From the NCBI GenBank assembly GCA_900708905.1, contig CAADRB010000031.1, positions 166,051 through 230,050 of the forward strand: 64,000 nucleotides of DNA, written 5' to 3'. The DNA is from Hymenolepis diminuta (Eukaryota; Platyhelminthes; Cestoda; Cyclophyllidea; Hymenolepididae). Shown here one piece after another: positions 1-9,848 of the stretch (positions are counted from its first letter, which is position 1; each line of letters begins with the position of its first letter). A model generated the notes under the pieces. The model made no database searches. It saw only the letters and a list, made by a program, of their open reading frames with translations, and had not been told where the DNA came from. A program made the position numbers and the translations under genes.

Positions 1-2272
1 AAATGAGATTTGCGTAAAATGGAGATGAAGACACATATACTAAACCTCACAAGCACGAAAAGCGTATGTTTTGACTCATTTACCACATTCTGTCAGGTGA
101 CGAAATTGTGTCAGACAAAAGCCACAAAATACAGACTACTTTAATTCTCAGTTTTTACACTAATGATGCAGATTCTTGGCCCTTGTTAGCAATAAAAGAG
201 CTTTTGTCATAGGACAACTGAATTGAATTTTCTTGCATACCCATGAAAAGTGGTATTTTAAGAAAGTTACTTTCATTTATTTCAATTAATTTCATCATTG
301 TAAGATGAATCCAATGAAATTAAAGATGGCTGTGAGTTACTAATCAGAAATAACTCGAAAAAAGTTTTAACTTGTTCTATGAAATTGCTAATAACACTTG
401 ATAACTTTCTGGAATCAAACTTACAAAGGTGTTTATGGGAAAATTATTTTTCTATACAGAATTTTTAGAACCAATATTTCATAATTTTGTTCGTTTATCA
501 ATTGAATTTATGTAGAAACAGTTTGAACTGACATGCAAAACTTGGTGATTATAGGTCTGTCCACAAAATGAAGACTAATTAAGAGTTACGTCAAAGCTCT
601 CGTCAATAACATGAGAGGTTGCCCTGACTAAGACAAATTTTCCATAAGAGGAAAAGCAAAATAGGGATCATTTATATACTAAAAGATGTCAAGTGAAAGT
701 GGGGGAGTATTTACTGCAAAGATTTTTGTTGCTTTCCTTCTTTTAAAAATGAAGAGTTTCAGGTTGCTCAAAATTACGATAAAATCATGTACGATTAATG
801 AAAAATAACTCCCTGGTATGAGCTCTGATATGTTAAACTTGCTTAAGCTAATCTTTCCATGCACCATTGGCCATTAAAGGGAAAACATCTTGCTAGCTTA
901 TATCGATCTCTATATATCTACAGATGGGACTGGTACCACTGTCAATTTCTTTAAACTTGGTCTGTTTGAGTATATGCATCCTTCTGTTACCAAATGAATT
1001 TGAAACGAGCGGGACTAAGAAAATGCAAATGAAAGGAAACCAATAACTTTTATAGTCCCCATTCACTTGATTTGAAAGCTAAGCTCACACGAAACTCTTT
1101 CGAAAATCTCAAGGAATTAAGTTTGAAAGAATAAAATGTCCTGATCGTAACTGTTACTGTTTAAGAACCCTGTTTTCAAGACTGATACTTCCCAATTTAC
1201 CTTTTTTCCCCTCTCAGTAAATGGTATAATGAAAGTTATGGGACCCGTGTCCAAACCGTAATTTTGCTACAGACTTTTATTCAAATGGGTTAAATAAAAA
1301 CTCTCCATGCGGATATCCAAACGTCCAAGTATTCGAAACCTGAATGTTCTAGTCCAGGGATGATGGTAGATTACTAGAAGTACGGAATCCGTGGATAGAA
1401 TTTGAATTTCAGACAAAAATTTCCCAATCAATTCGCCATCGTACAACAATAATAACGATTTGATGCTTGTTATTTGTACAGAGGTTCTAAGCTTACGTTA
1501 TCGGAGATAATGAAAATCAAAATGGCTATTTTTGTTATAGCTTGGTTCAAATAATTTATTTTCAACTTCCAAAAAGAGCTCTAGCTAGTTTCTTAGAGTA
1601 GATTTTTATCGTTATTCACCATCGAAACACTTATCTTCCTCAGATAATTTAAGTTTGTTTCTAACCGGACATCTAATTTCGAGAGTGTTATATAGCATGT
1701 TCTGCTATTGAAAACTTCACATGTACAAATATAGTAGGCGCTAGTTGCTTGTTCGTACAGGTAAACATAGTCTTTATGCTGTTGCCCCCAGAAACTGTGA
1801 AAGTCGAAAGATGAGCCTGCAGCTTCGTACGCAGCGATGAAAGGACATCGAAGGGGGGGGGGGTAGACAGCCATAAAACAGTCACCGTTTCCTGATTGGC
1901 CCGCGGAGGGCCCCGTCGTTAAAGCAGGCAGTTTACTTAATATATGCAGGTTGCGCACACGAATTGTGTGACCTTAAATATCGATTCTAACTTGTTACAG
2001 CTAACATAGAAGTCAAACCAATAAAATTCCCGGAAGTAAATGAGTTGCTAGTGCAGTTGATTCCTCCGAAAATGAGAAAAAAACCTACAGAAATTTAAAT
2101 ACACGACTTGAACACTCTGGAACAGAATCCGACATCTGTTAGATTAAAATCAAAAAAGGTTCACCCAACGTCCAAAAACGAGTATGATGCTAACGGAAAA
2201 TTGGAACAGGCTGCAGGAAATGCATTTCAATTCAAATGAATAAATGATAGTAATAAGTCCAAAAAGGTGCAC
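1..2272. other. Intergenic region without a recognisable gene
   Basis: AT-rich sequence with no exon that I can defend. The longest minus-strand reading frame (1593-1958) crosses an 11-bp G run near 1854-1864 and resembles no family I know. A small GC-rich, ATTGG-containing island at 1840-1960 stands out and is reported as a finding. Confidence 0.5.
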
Positions 2273-2278
2273 TTTATT
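2273..2278 (-). terminator. AATAAA polyadenylation signal, CDK-inhibitor gene
   Basis: TTTATT on the plus strand, so AATAAA on the minus strand, about 170 nt beyond the TAA stop of the CDK-inhibitor gene. It is a plausible 3'-end signal; no transcript evidence is available. Confidence 0.45.
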
Positions 2279-2449
2279 CCGATTGATAAAAAAATCTAGG
2301 CATCAAGCATCTAAGGTGTGAGATGATGGGAATTACAAACATAAGAAAGGGAATAAAACTTTGAATAGAAAGATGGGTACTTTAAGAAAACACCAGCAGC
2401 CAACAGAAGATGATTATGCACAAAATGGTGTGATAACGAAGGATTCAAG

Positions 2450-3144
2450 TTAAACATTGGGATTTGTAGACCTTACACTAGGATGATATTTACTGCTCGT
2501 TTCTCTGGGACGCTTCTGGACAGCGAAGTAATCTAAAATTTAAAAAATATGATAGTAGTCAGACATGTCCATGATTCGACAATAATGACTACATTGAAGC
2601 TGCATTTACCAGTCATTCTGGGGTTTGATTTTCTCTTCAAAATCTTGGGTACCGCAGGAATTTTGAATACTGGATCAGCTGACAAGGGAGATTTTGACGT
2701 AGAGGCAAAATGAGATTCCACTGAGGAAGATATTACGGAAATAGATTGTTGAGCTGGTCCGGATTGTGGGGCAGTTCCCATAGTATCCATTTTTTCTACC
2801 TGGGGTGAAGAAAAATTGAAAACAATATTTCCAAAAAGACAGGAACTGGTAAGACACTTTCTAGGGGTCTGCATTTCTGATCTAAGACTTTCAAGCATTG
2901 AGGGAGTTAAGCGCCTCTTAGCTTTCAATTTGTGAGGAGGACGGACATAAAATGAAGCCTTTGGGTCTGTTATAATTTTCCAAGAATTAGAAGATGAGAC
3001 TTTGTTGACATCAAAATTCCATTTGGCAAGGAATCGTTCTTGTTCACCCTTAATAAGTTGGTCCAGGTTTTGTTGAATAAAAACCCTTGGTTTGGAATCC
3101 TTAAATAATCGTCGACATAGCTTTGACGTCGGGTTAGCGGGCAT
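2450..3144 (-). CDS. CDK inhibitor, p21/p27/Dacapo (CDKN1) family, with C-terminal PIP-degron
   Basis: A nuclear inhibitor of cyclin-CDK complexes that arrests the cell cycle. Exons are 3144-2610 and 2532-2450, giving 205 aa; the 77-nt intron (2533-2609) has a GTAAAT donor and a TTTTAG acceptor, phase 1. The CDI domain spans residues about 10-74: cyclin-binding CRRLF (10-14), CDK-binding KWNFDV (41-46), and SFYVRPP (64-70), which matches the FYYRPP helix of p27; the Tyr that enters the CDK ATP pocket is kept. Residues 174-185 read NPRMTDYFAVQK, a PIP box with the Thr-Asp pair and a basic residue four positions after the last aromatic, the pattern of a CRL4-Cdt2 degron as in p21. Basic stretches (LKAKRRL, ILKRKS) could be nuclear signals. 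The start is the first ATG; the frame opens further upstream only through a TTG. Whether 2806-2862 is exon or a short in-frame intron is not settled. Confidence 0.9.
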
Positions 3145-3192
3145 GTTGCCTGGTGTATACCTCTTCGGTTTATTAAATGCACGAATGTGCAA

Positions 3193-3420
3193 GCTCGCAA
3201 TGCAAGGACACGTGCGCCAATGAAACCAGAGAAGTAAACGCGCTAAATGAGGACGAAGGCGAAAGCGCGTGTTTTTTTATTGATGGTTTTACCGGCTAAA
3301 CCAATGGCAAACCTGCTGTGTTCTGATTGGCTCATGCCCTTTCTCAAGGCAGGCACGCGCCAGTCTATTCGTGGATGAGTCACCAACTTGCTTCACGTAA
3401 ACAAAGCGCTATACTTGGAT
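3193..3420 (-). promoter_or_regulatory. CDK-inhibitor promoter region with CCAAT, E-box and E2F-like sites
   Basis: A locally GC-rich block directly upstream of the CDK-inhibitor start. It holds CACGTG (3209-3214), CCAAT motifs at 3217-3221 and 3301-3305, an inverted one (ATTGG) at 3326-3330, and GGCGAAAGCGCG (3258-3269), which contains the GGCGAAA core of E2F sites. No TATA box is evident. The site identities are motif matches only; promoter function is inferred from position. Confidence 0.5.
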
Positions 3421-5117
3421 GGCAAAGCTTTAATGTAAGCAGAAAAATCGATACTTTTTATCGTAATTGTAGCCTCAAGGTAATCGATAACTAAAATGTA
3501 CCGATTCCGTGCGTTTACACGATCTGATTGCACTGAAAATCTGGGCCTAAATAGTCACTTCATATCAACCAATTTACACGTCTTCTATTAGAGTTTTGGA
3601 AAAGGGCAAATTTAAAAATGAAATTAGAACGAATGAGAAAATTGATCTTCTGATTAATGACAAAATCATTCATGGGTTGACCTCACTTCTCCAGAGTTGA
3701 TGACTAGAAAATCAGGCTAAATATAATAACCGTGAAGTTTAGGATGCAAACGAATGAGTGCTCGGTAAAGGTGAAAGAAATTAGATTTTCTGCAAGTAAT
3801 TAGCGCTAGCAGCTAGCCTGAGCTGCTACCGGTTAGTTATGGTTCAACTGCTTTCCAATCGAATCAGTCTAAGTTAATTAGACCACTTAACAATTCCAGG
3901 ACCATGGATGGGGTATTTCCTTGGTTATTTCTGCGTGAACTTGTTGCATTTTTAAAGCCAAGTCATAAGGCTACTGTACTGTTATTATGTTTTCAATGCA
4001 GTATTTGTAAGGCACTATTCACTCATTTTAAGATAAATTTAACCACTAAAAAATAAATAAAATTAAGTTGTACTGGTACAATTTACTTGAATTAACTTGC
4101 TAAAATATTGTCTTTTTTCTGGCATTAACGGCAACACGCATCACAACAAGATAGAAAATAGGCAAAGATTGTTGCTAGAAGCGTTCATTAGGAGAAAGGC
4201 GTCAGCAGTCTAACCAGTGGCTGAGTAAGATAAAGTAAAGCTCAATATAATAGAATAAAAATAAAAAAAAACTATTCGTTTGCAGCAAAGATTGAAAAAA
4301 GTGATTACTGAATTACAACAGTAGGGAAAAGTACTGTTTGATCTACTGAAATTCAAGTTAAGTAGGAGTTACCCACAGTAAGGCAAAAAAATGCATATTT
4401 TTCTTTACTGAGGAACAGCTGAAATCGGTTGACAGTAAGTGCAGTAAATGGAATCGGGAAAAATGTTGGAAGTAAAGTCAGGGTCTCAATGAGTCTTACT
4501 TCTTTTCATTTCTGGATTCTAGTTGTAATATATCGACTTAACGGCAGATTCCTCACCTGGATTATTGAGCAAATTCTTGTCTGCGATATTCAGAACTTGT
4601 TGACCGGTATATTAATTACTATAGCTGAATAATACTTCAATTCGCTTTTCTTCCTAAGTCTGAGAATGTAGAATGATCTCATATGATATTAAGCAGCTTA
4701 CATAATCTTAACAAAGACGGGAGAGCTAAGATTAAGCAGGGATAAAAATTCTTAATTATCTTGAATTTTTGGTTATTTTTTCGGTAAGACCAATTAAAAT
4801 GAAAGCTAATATGAATTTATTAGCGTTCTTTTAATTGCGTAAGAATATTTCCATTTTTATTAACCTTTCTAAGGTAATATTAACTTCAGGTCATAATTGA
4901 TAAAGTCTCATAAATTTTTCGTTAAATCTTCATTGCAGCTCGATCACTTCCCGTAGTTAATGCGAAAAATGATTTCCAAAGATATGATTCCTACTGAGAG
5001 TGAAATCTAAATCAGTAGATGACGCGCATTAGCTAAAGTAAGAATTAGAAACTGCTTCTGTTGCTATTTTCACGCACCTTTATGACCTGAAGAAGAGAAA
5101 ATTTGATTTTTCAGGCA

Positions 5118-5342
5118 TCTGATTCCCTCAGCAATAATATATATCGAGGTGGCAATGAAAGTTCAACTTCGGGTCAATACTCAACCTTAATCGACATTTG
5201 GCCTTATGGACCCAATCACCGTACTAGTAACCATGTTGAATTTAATAACCTCTCCAGATTGCAAGCAAACAGCGTATCGCTAAAGCAGTTCCAATATTAC
5301 CACTTGAAGAAATGGGAATTTCCCGATAGGATTTATTTTTAG
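5118..5342 (+). CDS. Possible terminal coding exon, unknown protein
   Basis: A 74-codon open stretch follows a good acceptor (GATTTTTCAG ending at 5117) and ends in TAG. Its composition (Ser, Asn, Gln, Tyr, mixed charges; e.g. YRGGNESSTSGQ, LKKWEFPDRIYF) is less AT-driven than neighbouring random frames. I could not find a convincing partner exon upstream on the plus strand, and I recognise no domain. It may equally be a chance frame. Confidence 0.2.
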   Translation, partial: SDSLSNNIYRGGNESSTSGQYSTLIDIWPYGPNHRTSNHVEFNNLSRLQANSVSLKQFQYYHLKKWEFPDRIYF

Positions 5343-6331
5343 GTGATGTTTTACATAAAAAGAATGGGAAAGTTTTGCCATAACTTAAGGAAAATACAAG
5401 AAACACTGAAAAGTTCTAAGCGAAAATCAATATTAATATAATATACGCAAATAAATTTATCATATTTGCAATTGGAAAAAATTTTTCACAACTATCATTA
5501 TAAAAATCCAAAGAAATTATGTATGTTTTGCAAAATGAGCTGTATTTTATAACTATAATGATTCCTACTGAGATAAGTATTAAGGAATGAAAGTTTCTAA
5601 TTTTTCACCATGGGAAGACATCTGAAAACCAAGGTCATTAAAATAGTTCAATGTGGGTCAAGGGAAAATGGGGTCGAAGGTAAAGTCATGGCATCGACAG
5701 TTTCTTACAAAGTTTGATCTTGTATTCAGGATTTACGACTTTTTTAAATTTTCGGCATAAACTGATGGTTTGTGTTCTAACGTCAAAACTTCCAGTTTTC
5801 CTGAGCGCCGATCAGAGCTTATTTATCAGTTTTATCTACGGGGTTGGTCAATCATTTCAGTAATTTGTTATCCAAATAGTCAAGATATTGGCAATATGAC
5901 AAAATTTAACATAGTTTTAACCGTCACTCGCAATAAGTGGTTTTTTTATTTAGTAAGGGTGAAAAAATAAAGAGCCCCAAAATTCAGATTAAAAGCTGAT
6001 CACTTGCCTTTCAATTCATCATATTGAATCCTAAGATATATACTAAAGAGACTAACCATAAGAACTGAAATTGTACCAATTTCTAAAATCAGGGAAACAA
6101 TTTCCCCTTCATACTCTACCGTTTACTCTTTAAATATCTATTTTTCATGGCATACTCAAAATTCTTTACGATTTTTAATAATAGAGAAATACCAATATTG
6201 GAAGAGAAAATGTTCAGTTTTAGGAGAGAGTAGGAGCAGTAAAACTATAAGTCAGGGAATCAGAAAAACCCCAATTCATCTGAAACCCTTCGATCATCAG
6301 GTTAAGTGCCTTTTCATACCTCAGAAGAACC

Positions 6332-6475
6332 CATCTGTTTACACTAGCGGAGATATCATTAGAATAAATAACGAAAGGTTAATACCAGGTCATAATTAGA
6401 ATTGAAACACAGCTCTGAAATAAGAGCCCGGAGATTCCTTTAAACCGGTTTAATGACCTTATTAGGCTATAATCT
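6332..6475 (+). repeat. Diverged direct repeat, copy 1
   Basis: Starts with CTGTTTACACTA, continues through a GAAAGGTTRATAYCRGG-like block and ends in AATGACCTTATTAGG. The same ordered blocks recur at 7091-7235 with many substitutions and small indels. No coding capacity is seen. Confidence 0.6.
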
Positions 6476-7090
6476 GCAGGTTTCCTGCTAGAATCCTACT
6501 AATGTCGAACGCTATAGAAATGAAAGTCTTCATAGGAAAGATGGGATTATGGCCAAATGGTTACTGCATTCCAGTCTAATCAAAATGGATATCTTCAAAT
6601 TTGTACGTCCAATGAATTGATAAAGAAAACTCCGTGGATATTTTAGACAGATGAAAAAGAAAATGAAATTTGGATGACAGATTAAAAAAATTATACTGCT
6701 CCCAATGTTGAACATAATTACAGTTTACCCCAACTCCTTCCAAATGAAAGTTACATGAGAAGGCACCAATGGACCGATTTTTCACAAGTTGAAGGGAGCT
6801 AAAAAATAATGTGAAAAAGATGATTATGAAATCACATGAAATTATGTCACCCGGATCTTCGTATGAAGAAGAATATGACAATAGGATGAGGTAAGCATAA
6901 TCAAATTTAATGCGTAAGAATAGTTGATCTGATGATCTTGGAGTCAAGATGAAAAATGGTTGTTCTAATTTTCAGGCCCTCATTCCTCTTGAATCAGAAC
7001 TACCTTTCTTTCTCTACGTGTTTGGATGTCTCCCCACAATTAAAAGTTGTAAACTTGTTCGCTCTGCCATGAGAAATAAATAAATGCCTC

Positions 7091-7235
7091 TGTTTACACT
7101 ACCAGAAATGTCAAATAAATAAATAATGAAAGGTTGATATCGGGGTATAATTTGAACTGAATCAAAGCTTCAAAGAAATAGGACGGATATTCAGTGATTG
7201 TTTGATTTGAATGACCTTATTAGGGTTAAATTAGA
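7091..7235 (+). repeat. Diverged direct repeat, copy 2
   Basis: Partner of 6332-6475, about 760 bp downstream in the same orientation. Shared blocks in order: CTGTTTACACTA, AATAATGAAAGGTTGATA, a GAAxxAAAGCT block, and AATGACCTTATTAGGGT. This is either an old local duplication or two insertions of one interspersed family. Confidence 0.6.
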
Positions 7236-8658
7236 ACACATGGAGCTTTTCGAAAGAAACTCATGAATGTAACTCTCATCTCTTATGGCAGTATGATAAA
7301 AGATGGTGAAAAAAATCCTTAAAACTCACATCAATTAATGATTCTGCAACACCAGTTGTTAGGTGTCAGAATCTAATCTGCTAAATTTAGTCATTTCAGG
7401 TGCATGTATTTTTTTGCGACCTGAAAGCCGATTTTAAGAAAATACTCTATGGTAACCTATGTACCATCTGCCCAAATCGTATCTGTGACACGAAAATCTA
7501 GATTCAGATAATTACCGCCCTAGAAATAGTTATCTAACTGCTCATCGTCTATAACAGAGAAATTTGCATTGAAATTAATATGACCAGTCTCTTAAATTAA
7601 TTAGTTCCGGATACTGTGGACATAGACAATTTACTGAATTTAAGCTCAAAGCTTCTAGTTAGAAATCTTGAGATGTAACGATGGAAGTTAAACCCCAGAA
7701 GTCGGCTCCTTCCGCAACAAGTAAAACCAGAACCTATGTTCAGACGAAGAAAGGTCCTATCGATTTTCCGATTTTTATCCCTTTTAACTATTTAAGTGCT
7801 TTCCGAGGAATAAAAAATATCTTATTGCTATGAGTCCTCACAAAGCGCTTTATGAAGTATATCTACTAATTTGATCTATTTCTACTTTGACGGTAATTAA
7901 CTAGTATACATGATGACTCTGTTCACCTGATACAAATATTTGAATTTATAAAATCTACTGAAATCAATAAAAGTAACACTCAATTTTTCAAAATCCAATA
8001 CATTTGGACACAACATCATCTATGAATCATTTCTAAGGATTTCTAGTAAAGAAGTATCTGTAACGGATGGACCTAAATCTTCGTATTAAATCCTGCCAGT
8101 AAAGCCACTTTAGGAACCCGACTAAGTAAGGCTTAGAGATATCTCCTTGCATAATTAGAGGTGATCCTAAAAGCTAACAGGATAAAACAGATTTCCCAAA
8201 TTCGAGCTAGAGGAAAATATAAGAGAAAAGGAGAATTAGAAATAGGAAGAGAACACCTGCTAGCACCGAGTGAAAGCGGAGGCTAAATCAAAGTACGCCA
8301 AAAGTAACCCACTAGTTCGCGTTCTTAGTTTGTCACATGAACAACTCAATACGAGATCACCATCTAACAGTTAGAAAAGCCTAGAATTGAGGTCGATAAA
8401 AAGCCGCAAATTTAAACCCTACTCCAACTAAAATTCACAATGACAAAAAAAATTAAATACATCTAAGAAAATGAACGGAAGATTAAGTTAACTAGATGCA
8501 TAACAACTACTCAGCTAGACATTTAAAGCTTTCTGAAATATTAATCATTTAAAGACGAAGATAATTCAAATATGCAAGCACAAATGTCCTCTTTTATGGA
8601 AACAAAGGAACATCTATTTTTCAGAGTTTTGAAGCAAACTCAAGGAAAAGGACGCTTC

Positions 8659-8664
8659 TTTATT
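8659..8664 (-). terminator. AATAAA overlapping the TIMM21 stop codon
   Basis: The end of the reading frame reads GAA TAA AG on the minus strand, so AATAAA overlaps the stop codon. If it is used, the 3' UTR would be very short. Other weaker signals may exist downstream. Confidence 0.35.
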
Positions 8665-9521
8665 CAGATTCCTTGCTAAATGGTTCTAATTTGGTAGGAG
8701 GAGGTGCAGGAGGTTGAACTGAATATGAAAGATTCGGATTTTTTTCCTCGGGTCGAAGTATTACTTGGTGACGTGTTAATCCATCCACTTCAACTACGAG
8801 ATACCGATAAACCATCTCCTTAAGATCGTTCTAAATGAATTAAAAAAAGTAACTAAAATTTCAAATATACTGAATTAGAACTATAAAATGCGAGGGAAAA
8901 CGAACCTCATAGAGTTCAAGATGAACAGTACCAGAAGCATAAACACCTTTCAGGTAGAAACGCATGACTAAATGCTTCTTTCCATGTGTATCTATCCATT
9001 CATTAGAGCTATAACGAAAATAATTCATCAAATAACCTTGAGAAACAGTTTGTATAAAGAAAAATCTATACGAATTTACGCAATTTGAGTTCTTCTTCCC
9101 CTACGGTTGACCTCACCACATCCGGTTATTGGAGTCCCAAGCAATTCTTGAACACGATGATCAGATACACAGATTTTTAGAGCTTCTTCGTAAACACGTG
9201 CTGGACTTTGACTTGAAAATAACTCATTTCCAATGACATAGAAAATGAATCCGGTGAAGGCAATACCACTAACAATAATGGTTGAATACCAGAAATCACT
9301 AACTCCTTGCTTTACTACAAAATTGTTGCGAACACAAATGCTAAACTACCTTTAGACGTGATAGAAGGGACTGGAGTGTTGACATTAGTAACTTTAGGAG
9401 CTATCTTCTTGGGAGCTTCATGAGTGGAATTTTGCGAAAAAGATTGTGATGTGGAAAATGAAATCAAAGAACGACGCAGAACAGTCCTATTGAGGACGAA
9501 TAATTTGTGTGCTAATGCCAT
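8660..9521 (-). CDS. Mitochondrial import subunit TIM21
   Basis: TIM21 is a single-pass inner-membrane subunit of the TIM23 presequence translocase; its intermembrane-space domain contacts TOM22 and helps hand over precursors and respiratory-chain subunits. Exons are 9521-9350, 9314-9080, 9008-8906 and 8830-8660 (phases 1, 2, 0), giving 226 aa. Introns are 35, 71 and 75 nt, all GT-AG. Residues 1 to about 30 are Arg/Ser/Leu-rich without acids, a typical mitochondrial presequence. One membrane span follows (STIIVSGIAFTGFIFYVIG), then the family signatures NELFSSQSPARVYEEAL and GCGEVNRRGRRTQIA, and a beta-rich tail with HLVMRFYLKG and VYRYLVVEVDG, all aligning with animal TIM21. The C-terminus ends in a proline run (PPAPPP). 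An ATTGG lies 15 bp upstream of the ATG. The 635-aa gene ends about 300 bp upstream on the same strand. Confidence 0.94.
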
Positions 9522-9660
9522 TCCATTTGTCTCTCATTGGTTAACTTAAAATTTCGCGTTCGTATAAGCGTCAACGAAGTACTATATACTGCTATTATTT
9601 TCCGATTTTTTCGTTATTTCCATAAAATTATAAGATAAACTATATCTGCGTGTAGTTCAC
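9522..9660 (-). promoter_or_regulatory. TIMM21 promoter region
   Basis: ATTGG at 9536-9540 on the plus strand and a small CpG-containing patch (TTTCGCGTTCG, near 9553) lie immediately upstream of the TIMM21 ATG. Only about 140-270 bp separate this start from the 3' end of the next gene on the same strand, so the promoter must be compact. Confidence 0.35.
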
Positions 9661-9800
9661 TCCGTTTTCGTTAGGTTGACAAATAAAAATATTTATTTTA
9701 AAAATTAATGTTTCTTAAGCTGAATTTAAATTGAATTGATTATAAAGCGAATTAATTATTAAGCAAAGTATAAAATTCAAATATTCAGAAAAAAAGGAAA

Positions 9801-9806
9801 TTTATT
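9801..9806 (-). terminator. AATAAA polyadenylation signal, 635-aa gene
   Basis: TTTATT on the plus strand, about 43 nt past the TAG/TAA stop of the large gene. A second TTTATT lies near 9692-9697. Both precede the TIMM21 promoter and fit a short 3' UTR. Confidence 0.45.
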
Positions 9807-9848
9807 TAAATCAGTGAGAATATTTACAGTACTTAGAAATATTGATGT

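Larger units (their letters stand above)
3421..8658. other. Intergenic region with a diverged repeat pair and one weak exon candidate
   Basis: Five kilobases of AT-rich DNA between the CDK-inhibitor promoter and the TIMM21 3' end. It holds a diverged direct repeat (6332-6475 and 7091-7235) and a possible exon at 5118-5342, both listed separately. Other reading frames here are short, AT-driven and show no family motif. Confidence 0.5.

Noticed and set aside
1593..1958. 121-aa minus-strand frame with a G/C run
   Set aside because: No splice sites or family motifs, a homopolymer inside the frame, and an overlapping second frame of similar length. Kept only as a GC island finding.
3801..3828. 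TAGCAGCT/AGCTGCTA 8-bp inverted repeat with 6-nt loop
   Set aside because: A short hairpin of this size is expected by chance in a window this long; no promoter, terminator or repeat context supports a role.
6576..6947. 123-aa minus-strand frame
   Set aside because: Phe/Ile/Leu-rich AT-driven translation with an overlapping second frame and no splice or domain evidence.
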